Origin: Mastacembelus armatus
Lineage: Eukaryota > Chordata > Actinopteri > Synbranchiformes > Mastacembelidae
Assembly: GCF_900324485.2 (NCBI RefSeq)
Contig: NC_046650.1
Coordinates: 17,117,517 to 17,181,516, forward strand
DNA: 64,000 bases
Direction of reading: 5' to 3'
Shown: piece by piece, positions 1 to 11,369 of the stretch
How positions within the stretch are numbered: position 1 is the stretch's first letter
How the letters are laid out: each line of letters begins with the position of its first letter
Notes under the pieces: generated by a model
What the model was told of the DNA's origin: nothing
Databases searched by the model: none
What the model saw: the letters and a program-made list of their open reading frames with translations, nothing else
Position numbers and translations under genes: made by a program

Positions 1-1080
1 TATCAATCAATCAATTCATCCATAAAAATATTGTAGATTCTGGTTTGCACACTTGAGGCCATGAGGGTTGAATCCAGATATTGTTCTCCTGAAATATGTT
101 GATCTTGTGATCACGATGACATTTGATATTTGTGTTGGGAAATAGGTCAAAAAGCCTTTAGCCTCTAGTCTCTGCCAACACATGTCCTGACTGGAGAAAC
201 GGTTCCTGCTGTTTTAACATGTTATTGAACTTTTTATTTATTTCCTGTCAGGTGACATTAAAGTTTGCTCTGACTGTGTGTAATGAGCAGGTGACAGATC
301 AGCTTTGGGCGACATGTGAAACTGATCCAGGGCGTTGTTGGACCAGAGACACTGAGTCTGTCTTCGTGGAAAGGCATTATAAATGTGATGGAAGTTTTCC
401 TGTTAATGAGCTTGTGCAAATTTTCATAACAGAAAAAGTTTAATCAACATCAGTGATCTCAACATCTTCATCTGTGTGTTTCTCTTCCTCTGTAGTTGGA
501 TATTTCCCCCTGATGAAGTTAACACAGTGACGTCGTGTGGACAGGTGCGTGTACTGCAGGCTGTACAGCAGGTACAACAACATACATGCTGAAGCTAAAT
601 CAGCGTCAATACAGCTTTTATTATAAAGTTGGCCTCAGTGCCATGTGGTGGTTTTATGGCTGTACTCTAGTAGGCTGTGGCCTTACATGTCAGTGTGATA
701 TTTATGCTGACCTGAAAACTGTTTAACACCATAGTTACAGTTCACAGTTGAACAGGTTTGGAATCATTTGTCATTATGTTCAGTATTATAGTAGAGGATT
801 TTGACAGAACAGGAGCTATAACATAGAGTCATAGACCACATTGATTTAATGCTTGACATTTTTATTTTTGCTCTAAAGGAGAAAGGACAGTTCAGAATAA
901 AGTGGAGCTCAAAGCATTCTTTCCATAACACATTCAGTCTGCTCTTATTAAAGGCACAAAACCTCAGAGACAGTCCAGCTCCTGTTTATGTTACTTGTCT
1001 CTTCCTTCCTTCAGTAGCGTTACAGCCATAGAAAAGAAACAGATGATATATACTGGATATGATAGAAGATGTCAAATGAG
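1..1080. repeat. Duplicated 3' flank shared by lectin copies A and D
   Basis: Positions about 1-880 are nearly identical to about 27,850-28,745, the flank downstream of lectin D. Parts recur at 6,480-6,850 and 55,195-55,350. No known gene is recognised. The plus strand has two short open stretches (219-443 and 535-726) that are kept open in both long copies. A pyrimidine tract ending in CAG lies before the first, and CTCTGTAG followed by GTGCGT brackets a short stretch near 496-543, so a spliced transcript is possible but unproven. On the minus strand the 3' UTR of lectin A ends here, with AATAAA at 861-866. Confidence 0.7.
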
Positions 1081-1208
1081 ATACAGTAGAATTCAGGTTC
1101 TATGAGACTGATGGCACAAAATGTGAGAGTATGCAAAGACAAACACACCTCCACCAGTGTTTGTGCTTTTCACAGGGATTTCATGCCTCTGGATCAGACC
1201 TGGGCTCA

Positions 1209-3118
1209 TCACCCGTTCTTGGCACAGACAGATGGGAGAGGAGTCTGACAGTCCAGATCATTCCAGAACCATCTACCTGTAGGTACCAACAACATGTGAG
1301 TCAGTCAGTGCTACAGACGAAGACCTGAGACCTGAGACGTTCACGTTAATATGGTTTGTTTTATTATAGTGACATTTTGGTGATTTACCTTCAGTAAAAA
1401 TGTGTAGACAGTCCTCATTGCCCTTCCAGTTGTCAGGTTGTCCAGGAGCCCAGTTTGTGTATGTGAAAGGTGTTCCATCAGTCCATCTCCACTTGCCCTC
1501 CTATAAACCAGAAGAGAATCAAATGTAGTGACGTGTTTCAGTGTCTGATGAAGACAAATCCAACCACAGGACACTGACTGTGTTTAGGGTTGATGGAGGG
1601 GACACAGAATAAGTCAGGAGAGACACATTCAGGCTGGTTTGAGCTACAAAGCCATGAATTAGTTGTTATGTGTCAACATCAGTCACCAAGAGTCAGTGAT
1701 TATGTGAACAGTGCAGAAAGAGAATTCAATAGTTGTTCTTTAAAGAAGAACTTCATGACATCTGATAAAATGACTGAGTGTCTGATCTGAGTCAGTGTTG
1801 GTTTGGACTGAAGTTTGACAATGAGGAAGGAGAATCAACATTAGCAGCTTCTACCATAACACATGTCCATTGTTGTCAGCAGTCTAGTTGCATTGTGGGT
1901 AATGTAGGCTGTTCATTGTGATGGCGACAATATGACATTAGGACAAAGCCAATATCAGCTGAGTATTTATCTGTCAGACTGTGTGAATTTACCTCTGTAA
2001 CATCATGGCCTCCAACCCATATGAGTCCAGTCCCTTTAGCGTCAGTGATCACTTTCTGAATCACTGCATACTCCTCAGCATCACGCACAGATGTAAGCCA
2101 TCCGCCCTGACGAAGGCAGTTTAACTACAGTGCAGATAAATAGACAGTGGAGTCAGTAAAGAAGCAAAATGAGCTGAGTAGTAGGAAAACACCAAGGCAG
2201 GAATAGATGCCAGTGTTAAAGTGAACACAGACCAAATAAACAGTGTAGAATCATTGTGGACTGAATCCACATCACTCTGATTACCTGAGCATCATCCCAG
2301 GTCATGGCTTTGGGAACATAGGTGAAGCAACGATTTTTACTGGGCCTCCAAACGTCCCGACAATCAAAGGAAAATGCTAAAGACAAACAAAATGCATAAT
2401 GTTGAGTTTCTCATGAATTTAAACCACCTCCCTGTTTCTGACAAAGATACTAACAATTACCTTTGTTTCCCTTCATTGTGTTGGGCTAGTAAAATTAACC
2501 ACTATCTCCTTGAATATACATATATATATGTTATATAGGGTATCACTGCATCTCTTCCTCTGACACATTAAAACTCATTATGTCCATAATTATTAAACAG
2601 TTTCCTTTGGTCCACAGCTGCATCTTTGGATGAAGGTTTAGAAAATACAGAAATGACCATAAAGGAAATAATCAGGTTTTATTTCTGATGTGTCTTAATG
2701 TATGAAGAAGTACAAAGCCCTTAGTTTGCCTTAAAGTAAGTCAGAGAGAAGGAAATGTGCAGGATGTTGTATCTAACTCTGATGAACAAAGTGGTCAAAG
2801 TCCAATAACACAAACTCTAATAGACTGGGTTGGAATTTGGGCAGTGCAGCTCTGTGTAGAACATCCTGTCAGCATCATTTCCAGAGACACAACAGGTGGA
2901 AAGACATTATATTGATCCATTTCATATCTGTGTTGGGCTCTAGGAAACTTAACGCAGAAGTCATTTGGTTTGATCCACAGAATATATACATTTATAACAT
3001 CTGGATATCTAGTCCATAAACATATATACACACAATATATAGTGTAGTAATACTCACCCTGAGCTGTGTCCAGAGCCAACAGGGCACAAAGAAGAGCAGC
3101 CAGAATCAGAGTCTTCAT
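1209..3118 (-). CDS. C-type lectin A, secreted, galactose-type site (ladderlectin / type II antifreeze-like family)
   Basis: Five exons on the minus strand: 3118-3058, 2376-2285, 2124-1993, 1500-1389 and 1276-1209. All junctions are GT-AG and the frame gives 154 residues. Residues 1-20 are a signal peptide starting MKTLILAALL. The rest is a single C-type lectin domain with six cysteines (26, 37, 54, 126, 142, 150), the WVGG core motif in exon 3, QPD at 116-118 and WND at 137-139. In this family QPD plus WND form calcium site 2 and favour galactose. The start ATG has A at -3. Exon 3 begins with Leu where nearly all paralogues have Lys. The product is probably a soluble lectin in mucus or plasma. 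An antifreeze role is possible in the family, but nothing here shows it. Lectin B lies divergently 8 kb away in a mirror-image block. Confidence 0.9.
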
Positions 3119-4212
3119 GGTGAAGATGATGCAGATGTTAAAGATGAGGCTGATATCTCTGTAGGGAACAGACCTGTAAAAACTGACAGCCTGTCAAAGA
3201 CAAGACACCAGATGATCAGGGAGTTGGAGTCTCTGGTATTTATGTAGTGAAGCTGTTGGCTGAGCATAAATGTTTTTCAGCAACGCCCTGAATTAATTAA
3301 AAAAATTCACAGATAACGGCTGTTTGAGCCACCCAGTGCAAACGGCAGAGAGACACCACAAACCTTAAGGCCATAACATCAAAGAATGTCCTAATGTGAC
3401 TTTTACTCAGAGTTTATTAGTTCAGACGTGTCAGCAGGACGGACTGAACAGTGTAGACAGTTGTAGGCAGCAGAGATACAACAAAAACCTTTCAAATCCC
3501 TTGTAAACAGATTGTTGCTGCTGATGTTGTGGATGTAAATAAAAGACAAAATCCAGCTGGTGGAGAATTTCTGGGTAAATGTTGATGGGAGCTGTAGTTT
3601 TTGCTCACACTAGCAGCATGTTGGCCTGCTACAATGCTGAACAAACATATTTATTATTCCACCTGCTCGGAATCAGCATGAACAAATGAAACATCACCTT
3701 GAGTCAACAGGCAGTTTTAAAGAAAACCAAACTCTGATCCAACCTTTCATCATGATCTGGGAGCTGTTTGGGGAACTGATGGTGGATCTTTGTTGGAGGA
3801 GGAAAAGCTGCAAATTAAGGAAAGTTGACTTAAGTCAAACAGGCCTGCAGTGTTAGTCAGCACTAACTAATCCAATCCAAACTGAAAACAGGTCAGACTG
3901 TCTGTCTATAAACCAGTCATTTACCTAAAGTGATGTCAGTGTAACTGATGGGGCTGTTTGGACTCACTGGTGTCACTGATCAGGTTTCAAGTCAAGCCAA
4001 AGAAAGATGGACTGTCAGGTGTCAGACATTAGTGACCTGCTAGTTATTTTCCAGTCTGACAGTGGTGCCATATCTCAGTGAAAACTGTTTTATTAGTTAA
4101 CCTTTACGTTGTGTAAAAATGTCATTAGAGGACAAAGCAACAGAATCTCAGAGCAGTGTGAAGTCGCAGGAAACTGTCATCTACAAATTTAGGTCTCAGA
4201 TTAACAGAAAAT
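3119..4212 (-). promoter_or_regulatory. Promoter and upstream flank of lectin A
   Basis: The flank mirrors the regions before lectin B (10,627-11,369), C (23,831-25,000) and G (58,031-59,194). A TATA-like stretch on the minus strand (ACATAAATACC, about 3,236-3,246) sits where lectin B has a better TATATAAA. It lies about 120 bp upstream of the ATG, so a short 5' UTR is expected. No other gene is visible in this stretch. Confidence 0.55.
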
Positions 4213-5460
4213 AACTAGGTTTGAATAAAAAATCTAATATTCTTATGATAAAATTAGGAATTTCCAGTAAGACCTCTGCTTCGGGCTTTTGCTGTCTGAG
4301 AGATTCACTAAATACTCCATCGCTCTGGGCCATCTTCCTGGTGTACTTATGGATCTTTGGTGGTTCTTCTCAGATGGTGGTTATAATGCTCACCAGTCCT
4401 CGACCTCCTTCCATCCTCTTAGTGTACGGTCTCAGGATGCTGGATTTGGGGTGAAACTCTCCATGCATTGTGAGGAGCTTCCTTGTCTTGACATCAGCAG
4501 CCTCTATCTCCTCTTTTGGCCAGCTTATTATACCAGCGGGGTATCCGATGCCCGGCAGGGCGTAGGTGTTGATGGCTTGGACCTTGTTCTTCCCATTTAG
4601 CTGACTTCTTAGGACTTGCTTTACTCTCTGTGGCTGCTTTACTTGCAGCTTCTTCTTGATTCCCATTTGCCTTTGGGATTCCAAGGTTCTTGTAGTTTCC
4701 CTCAACATCTGCTCTGCTGCCTTTCGGCAATTCAATTCCTTCAGTCCTGACAACCCTTTCTCTCTCTGTTATCATCCGACCACACTTATCCAGTCCAAAT
4801 GACATTCCAGTGTCACTGCTGTAGACCCTGGTGGTGTGGATCAGTGAGTCGATGTCTTCGATGTCTTTCTTGTAATCACTCCAGGCAGTGCACAGGTTGG
4901 TCAGTCTGGTCTTACAGTGTTCTGCCCCCCTGGTGTTCTTCCCCATTCCTTTCTGGGCCCTGCTCAAGTATTCAGCCATGTGCTTACTCGTATTAGCCGC
5001 TATGATGCCTGACAGGAGCTTCCATGTTGTGCAGAGACAGGTTATTGGATGGCAGTTGGATGGGACTGCTCCCTTTTGGGGGTCCTTCAGGATCAAGAAT
5101 CTCCTTCTTTCAGTTATCCATTCAGGGTGAGTCCCATCTATTTGCAGCTGGTTCATTTGATCTGCCAGGTGCTCATGGAGTGGAGTTAGCTTCTTTAGAC
5201 AGTAGGTGTGGATCAGTTCCTGGTGCTAATCAGTTCTTCATGTCTGGGTTTCCAAGTTTCCATATGTCCCACATCCTCTTCATATAACCCCTTTCCCTGG
5301 GATTACTTATGTAGTAGTGTTCCAGCAGTTCTCTATTCTCTGCCCTGGTCCATGAGTATCGTGTTCCAGTAGCCCACTTCATATCAGGCTGCCCTGGTTC
5401 CCCAGCACCTGACACAGACCTTGTTGACCCGGGCAACGTCTGAGCCGGTATGACTCCTGT
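4213..5460 (-). mobile_element. R2/R4-type (Rex6-like) LINE fragment, copy 1
   Basis: Minus-strand translations contain reverse-transcriptase text typical of fish R2/R4-clade LINEs: ILKDPQKG, PITCLCTTWKLLSG, SRAQKGMGKNTRGA, MSFGLDKCG and YPAGIISWPKEE. The reading moves between frames, so it is decayed. The RT core carrying the catalytic Asp-Asp box is missing: the frame jumps from DYKK to DIEDIDSL. The same internal loss is present in copies 3 (22.6 kb) and 4 (59.2 kb) but not in copy 2 (9.5 kb). The clade call rests on remembered family motifs and is moderate. Confidence 0.65.
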
Positions 5461-5477
5461 GCTCATTTTTGTAATGA

Positions 5478-5570
5478 TGTAGGCCAGTAGCGTTAAGGAC
5501 CTTGCCTAAGGGCCCACACTGGTGGCACCCTGGTCAGGACTTGAAGCCCCCCAAACACTGATCTTCTGTA
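5478..5570 (-). repeat. tRNA-derived SINE-like remnant
   Basis: Read on the minus strand, this about 90 bp piece begins with a G-rich run followed by a stretch resembling a pol III B box, then a CCAGTGTGGGCCC block and AACGCTACTGGCC. The same piece is at 7,160-7,262 and 22,508-22,620. The stretch fits a degraded SINE or the tail of a LINE. Only the B-box-like part can be pointed to. Confidence 0.45.
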
Positions 5571-5983
5571 CCTGGTATCACTGATCAGTTTTCAAGAAAA
5601 TGTTATTGTGAGGGATCATAGGTCAGTGAAAACAGTTTATTAGTTGTTGTGAAATAATTTCATTACAGGACACAGCAACAGAATCTCAGAGCAGTGTGAA
5701 GTTGCATGCTGCTCTGTGCTCTTATTAAAGGCACAAAACCTCAGAGACAGTCCAGCTCCTGTTTATGTTACTTGTCTCTTCCTTCCTAGTAGCGTTACAA
5801 CCATAGAAAAGAAACAGATGATATATACTGGATATGATAGAAGATGTCAAATGAGATACAGTAGAATTCAGGTTCTATGAGACTGATGGCACAAAATGTG
5901 AGAGTATGCAAAGACAAACACACCTCCACCAGTGTTTGTGCTTTTCACAGGGATTTCGTGCCTCTGGATCAGACCTGGGATCA

Positions 5984-6295
5984 TCACAGATTCTTGGCAC
6001 AAACAGATGGGAGAGGAGTCTCACAGTCCAGATCATTCCAGAACCTTCTACTTGTAAGTACCAACAACTTGTGAGTCAGTCAGTGCTACAGACCAAGACC
6101 TGAGACCTGAGACTGTCTAGTGAGGCCACGTTCACATCAGGATCTAGAGAGAATGTGCTGTTTTCGTGAAGTTTTTGTTTTACCTCCAAAATTCATCTGT
6201 AGGCAGTGCTGAACACCCTGATAGTTGTCAGGTTGTCCAGGAGCCCAGTTTGTGTATCTGAAAGGTGTTCCATCAACCCAGGACCAGTTACCCTC
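5984..6295 (-). pseudogene. Partial C-type lectin copy, exons 4 and 5 only
   Basis: Exon 4 is at 6295-6184 and reads EGNWSWVDGTPF, then TNWAPGQPDN, so it keeps the QPD triplet. Exon 5 is at 6051-5984 with WNDLDC-like coding and a stop at 5986-5984. Exons 1-3 are absent upstream, where the sequence instead joins the dispersed flank near 6,440. The exon 5 acceptor reads ACAA instead of ACAG, so it is damaged too. This is a truncated gene copy and not a functional unit, although its coding similarity shows the loss is not very old. Confidence 0.85.
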
Positions 6296-6439
6296 CTGTA
6301 AAACAGGAGTTCATTTGTCAGAAACACAGTCAGGATAACACCAGAGTATCTGGAGCTCAGTGACTGTAAATTTCTATGTGATTGAATCTGTAGCCCTGTT
6401 GTTATTAATGGACTTTGACTAGTTGACAAAATGAGCTGA

Positions 6440-7160
6440 TGTCAAATCCCACTGGAGCCTCTCATACCAGATAAGTTCCTATTATCTATCTACCTGGATG
6501 CCTTCCCACGAAGACAGACTCAGTGTCTCTGGTCCAACAACGCCCTGGATCAGTTTCACATGTCGCCCAAAGCTGATCTGTCACCTGCTCATTACAAACA
6601 GTCAGAGCAAACTTTAATGTCGCCTGATGGATAAATAAATAAAAAGTTCAATAACATGTTAAAACAGCAGGAACCGTTTCTCCAGTCAGGACATGTGTTG
6701 GCAGAGACTAGAGGCTAAAGGCTTTTTGAGCTATTTCCCTACACAAATATCAAATGTCATCGTGATCACAAGATCAACATATTTCTGGGGAACAATATCT
6801 GTATTCAACCCTCATGGCCTCATCTGTGCAAACCAGAATCTACAATATTATTAAAGATCAAAAAGTCAGCTGGGATTGGCTCCAGCAGATCCCTGTGACC
6901 CTGGTTAGGAATAAGTGGGTATACATGATTAGACTTTGAGCAGCATTTACCTTCACTTGTCAGATCAGTCTCCTTTCTGTTAATCTGAGACTTAAACCTG
7001 GAGATGACAGTTTCATGATACTTCACACTGCTCTGAGATTCTGTTGCTGTGTCCTCTAATGAAATTATTTCACAACAACTAATAAACTGTTTTCACTGAC
7101 CTATGATCCCTCACAAAAACATTTTATTGAAACCTGATCAGTGATTCCAGGTACAGAAAA
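6440..7160. repeat. Dispersed flank segment, partial copy
   Basis: Positions 6,480-6,850 are the reverse complement of 50-350. Positions 6,950-7,160 match 15,310-15,512. The stretch shows what two retrovirus insertion sites looked like before insertion. GGATGCC near 6,505 corresponds to the site filled at 48.8 kb, and CCAGGTACAG near 7,148 to the site filled at 15.5 kb. A short piece at 6,876-6,930 matches the GGAT-tailed repeat. No gene is seen. Confidence 0.7.
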
Positions 7161-7262
7161 TTGGGGTTTGGGGGGGTTCATGTCCTGATCAGGGTGCCAC
7201 CAGTGTGAGCCCTTAGGCAAGGTTCTTAACGCTACTGGCCTACCTCATTACAAAAATGAGCA
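7160..7262 (+). repeat. SINE-like remnant, second copy
   Basis: Same sequence as 5,478-5,570 in the opposite orientation: a G-run, a degraded B-box-like stretch, GCCACCAGTGTG, AACGCTACTGGCCTAC and CATTACAAAAATGAG. The L2-type LINE begins immediately after it. Confidence 0.4.
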
Positions 7263-7269
7263 ATAGAAA

Positions 7270-9452
7270 CACAGGAGTTGTTCAATTCCAACCAATATCT
7301 ATGTCACATCTACAGGATGTGGTTTGCTTTCTTAATCCGTCAGGCTCCCCCCGCGATCCAGCTCCCTCCTGGTTTTTTTAAAGAAGTTTTTCCCTGTGTA
7401 GGGAAATTGGTCCTTAACATTATTAACAGTAGTCTATTGTCTGGTGTTGTTCCTTCTAATTTCAAACATGTGGTAGTGCAACCGCTTATAAAGAAGCCTA
7501 GTCTTGATCCATCTGTGCTGGCTAACTATAGACCAATATCTGGACTACCTTTTTTTTCAAAGGTTTTAGAAAAAGTTGTGTGTGTATACTCAATTGAAAG
7601 TGTTTTTGGATGAGCATGAGATCTTAGAGATCTTTCTGTCTGGTTTCAAGCCACACCACAACACAGTCAGCTTTAATTAAAGTTTTAGTGATATTTTCAC
7701 TTGTTCTGATACTGGCAATTTCGTGGTTCTTATTTTTCTTGATTTATCTGCTGCCTTTGACGCAGTTGACCACCACATTTTGTTTTCTCGCCTGCATGAT
7801 ATTGTAGGTATCCATGGTCTTGCATTGGAGTGGTTTAGATCTTACCTTGCAGCTAGAACTTTCTCTGTGGGTCTTGCCAGCTTTGAATCCTCCTCTGCTT
7901 GTCTGTCCTCTGGGGTTCCCCAAGGTTCAGTTTTGGGGCCTTTGCTTTTTTCCCTCTACTTGCTTCCTCTGGGTTTCATCTTCAGACAACATGGCATATC
8001 GTTCCATTGTTATGCAGATGATACCCAGGTTTAAAAGGAGGGTTTTTCAATTGCACGTTTGCTCGCATGTCTTGATGACATTAAAGCCTGGATGGCATTA
8101 AATTTTCTTCACTTTAATGAGGCAAAGACGGAAGTAATGCTGGTTGGCTGTAGTGCTTCCAGTGAATCTTCCGGTGTTAATCTAGGCCCCTTGACATCAC
8201 ATCTTAGACCACTGGTCACTAATTAAGGCTTCAAAATGGACACGGATCTTAAATTTGATTAGCAAATTGGTGCGGTGGTAAAATCCAGTTTTTTCCACTT
8301 AAGGCGTTTGGCAAAACTACAACCTCTAGTGTCAAGGCAGCACTTTGAGCTAGTAATGCATGCCTTTGTTATATCACACCTTGACTATTGTAATGCTCTG
8401 TATGTTGGGGTTAGTCAGGCATCCCTTTCATCTCCAGCTGGTCCAAAATCCAGCGGCTCGTCTTTTAACTCGAACGCGAAAAAACAAGCACATCACACCA
8501 ATCCTGGCTGCACTCCATTGTCTGCCAGTGTCTTTTAGGGTTCATTTTAAGGTTTTATTATTTGTTTTAAAATCTTTAAATGGCCTTGCCCCATCTTATC
8601 TTACTCAACTCCTTCACCCTTATACTCCTAGCCGCTCCCTTAGATCAGCCGACCTCCTGCTTCTTGACGTGCCAAAAATGAGGAGGAAGCTCCGTGGAGA
8701 TAGAGCTTTCTCTATTGCTGCCCCAAGGCTGTGGAACAATTTGCCTTTGAACATAAGACAAGCCCCTACATTAGTCATGTTCAAAGTACAACTTAAAACC
8801 TATTTGTATACCCAAGCCTTTGGACCGGCGTGATGGAGGGATTATGGACTGTTTTTTATTGTTTATCGATCTAAAGCCAATTGGGTCAGGGACTCAGGGG
8901 TGAGGAACCCAGGCGCTTTAGTGTTATCCTTAGAATATGGGTCTAAACATCTGTAGACTTAAATAAGGGGTTTGGAACCTCCAGCTGTAGTCTACTCGAT
9001 CCTAGACGTAAGAGTCCGGGACTCAGGATCGTCTCCACAGATAGTCTGTGTTGAGGTACTTTTAGTCCATCAGGGATGGGACAAACTGAAAGTAGGGGAC
9101 CCACAAATATGGGTCAGTGTGGTCTGATAGTCGATATCATAAGGGACAAATATGGTGGCATGCCTTTTATTTTTATTTTTGCTTATGTATTTTTAACCTG
9201 TCTTTTATTTCTGTAAAGCACTTTGAATTACTCTGTGTATGAATTGTGCAATATAGATAAACTTGCCTTGCCTTGGTTTGCCTTATTTTATTTTATAAGA
9301 CTTTCAACCAATTTTTAAAATTCTTATTTTATGTATATTTGTTTCCTGTTTATTTTGGTGTAGGGCACTTTGTGTCAGCTCTTGCAGTTCTTCAAGCACC
9401 GTATAAATAAAAGTATCACTCATATTATGATTATTATTATTATTATTATTAT
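7270..9452 (+). mobile_element. L2/CR1-clade LINE, 5'-truncated, with 3' end and (ATT)n tail
   Basis: Plus-strand open stretches at 7278-7613, 7723-8034 and 8360-8833 read as a decayed ORF2. Recognisable parts are the RT blocks NYRPISGLPFFSKVLEKV, FLDLSAAFDAVDHHIL, SSGVPQGSVLGPLLFSLYL and CYADDTQV. The C-terminal block has LNGLAPSYLTQLL, RLWNNLPLNIRQAP and LKTYLYTQAF. The YADD catalytic box is present, but the frame is interrupted between blocks, so the element is dead. It ends with GTATAAATAAAAGTA and an ATT repeat directly against the R2/R4 fragment at 9453. The same L2 / R2-R4 junction exists at 60,262, so this LINE inserted before that duplication. Confidence 0.8.
8866..9275 (+). mobile_element. 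Chimeric insert: retrovirus leader/gag fragment joined to a LINE 3' end
   Basis: Positions 8,866-9,163 match the leader and gag start of the endogenous retrovirus at 48.8-55.2 kb (there 49,475-49,790), without an LTR. It is followed at once by a different LINE 3' tail: CTGTAAAGCACTTTGAATT, then CTTGCCTTGCCTTG. The whole block interrupts the 3' UTR of the L2 LINE, since the sequence on both sides is continuous in the copy at 60,262-60,440. The retroviral part is a fossil fragment. Confidence 0.7.
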
Positions 9453-10626
9453 CTTACCGGCTCAGACGATGCCCAGGTCAACCACGTCTGCGTCAGGTGA
9501 TGGGGAACCAGGGCAGCCTGATATGAAGTGGGCTACTGGAACATGACACTCATGGATGAGGGCAGAGAATATGACATGGCTGAATACTTGAGCAGGGCCC
9601 AGAAAGGAATGGGGAGGAACACCAGGGGAGCAGAACACTGTAAGACCAACTGACTGACCAACCTGTGCACTGCCTGGATTGATTACAAGAAAGCCTACGA
9701 TTCAATGCCCCACACATGGATCGTGGAATGCCTGGAGCTATACAACATCAATAGGACTCTAAGAACCTTCATAAGGAACTCAATGGGACTATGGAAAACA
9801 ACCCTAGTGGCCAACCTCAAGCTGATTGCACAAGTCTCCATCACGTGTGGCATCTACCAAGGAGATGCTCTGTCCCTGCTGCTGTTCTGCATAGGGCCGA
9901 ACCCCCTCAGCCAGGTGATCACTAACACTGGTTTCGGATACTGACTATAAAATGGGGCAACCATCAGTCACCTCCTGGATGACATGGATGACATCAAGCT
10001 ATACACCAGGAGTGAGCGAGACATTGACTCACTTATCCACACCACCAGGGTCTACAGCAATGACACTGGAATGTCATTTGGACTGGATAAGTGTGGTCGG
10101 ATGATAACAGAGAGAGAAAGGGTTGTCAGGACTAAAGGAACTGAATTGCCAAAAGGCAGCAGAGCAGATGTTGAGGGAAGCTACAAGAACCTTGGAATCC
10201 CACAGGCAAATGGGAATCAAGAAGAAGCTGCAAGTAAAGCAGCCACAGAGAGTAAAGCAAGTCCTAAGAAGTCAGCTAAATGGGAAGAACAAGGTCCAAG
10301 CCATCAACACCTATGCCCTGCTGGGCATCAGATACCCCGCTGGTATAATAAGCTGGCCAAAAGAGGAGATACAGGCTGCTGATGTCAAGACAAGGAAGCT
10401 CCTCACAATGCATGGAGAGTTTCACCCCAAATCCAGCATCCTGAGACTGTACACTAAGAGGATGGAAGGAGGTCGAGGACTGGTGAGCATTACAGCCACC
10501 ATCTGAGAAGGACCACCAAAGATCCATAAGTACATCAGGAAGATGGCCCGGAGCGATGGAGTATTTAGTGAATATCTCAGACAGCAAAAGCCTAAAGCAG
10601 AGGTCTTACTGGAAATTCCTAATTTT
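9453..10626 (+). mobile_element. R2/R4-type (Rex6-like) LINE fragment, copy 2
   Basis: The plus strand holds the same element as 4,213-5,460. This copy keeps the RT centre missing from the others: DYKKAYDSMPHTWIVECLEL, then CGIYQGDALSLLLFCIG and MDDIKLYTRSERDIDSLIH. It lacks part of the 5' region that the other copies keep. The catalytic box region reads LLDDMDDIKLY. It is broken by stops and frame changes. The right end joins the lectin B upstream flank at about 10,626. Confidence 0.65.
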
Positions 10627-11241
10627 ACTAACACTGCAGGACTGTTTGACTTAAGATAATGTCACTGTTCTTAATTTGCAGCTTTTCCTCCTCCAACAAA
10701 GATCCACCATCAGTTCCCCAAACAGCTCCCAGATCATGATGAAAGGTTGGATCAGAGTTTGGTTTTCTTTAAAACTGCCTGTTGACTCAAGGTGATGTTT
10801 CATTTGTTCATGCTGATTCTGAGCAGGTGGAATAATAAATATGTTTGTTCAGCATTGTAGCAGGCTAACATGCTGCTAGTGTGAGCAAAAACTACAGCTC
10901 CCATCAACATTTACCCAGAAATTCTCCACCAGCTGGATTTTGTCTTTTATTTACATCCACAACATCAGCAGCAACAATCTGTTTACAAGGGATTTGAAAG
11001 GTTTTTGTTGTATCTCTGCTGCCTACAACTGTCTACACTGTTCAGTCTGTCCTGCTGACACGTCTGAACTAATAAACACAGTAAAAGTCACATCAGGACG
11101 TTCTTTGATGTTATGGCCTTAAGGTTTGTGGTGTCTCTCTGCCGTTTGCACTGGGTGGCTCAAACAGCCGTTATCTGTGAATTTTTTTAAATTAATTCAG
11201 GGCGTTGCTGAAAAACATTTATACTCAGCAAACAGCTTCAC

Positions 11242-11249
11242 TATATAAA
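11242..11249 (+). promoter_or_regulatory. TATA box of lectin B
   Basis: TATATAAA lies 120 bp before the start codon. At the same place A and G have ACATAAAT and C has AAATAAAT, so B has the strongest consensus among the paralogues. Transcription would be expected to start near 11,275. Confidence 0.7.
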
Positions 11250-11369
11250 TATCAGAGACTCCAACTCCCTGATCATCTGGTGTCTTGTCTTTGACAGGCT
11301 GTCAGTCTTTACAGGTCTGTTCCCTACAGAGATATCAGCCTCATCTTTAACATCTGCATCATCTTCACC

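Noticed and set aside
2795-3118. 107-residue frame beginning with the lectin signal peptide (also 11370-11693 and 47874-48290)
   Set aside because: It is exon 1 running into intron 1. The GGTGAGT donor and the in-phase exon 2 show the true product continues by splicing.
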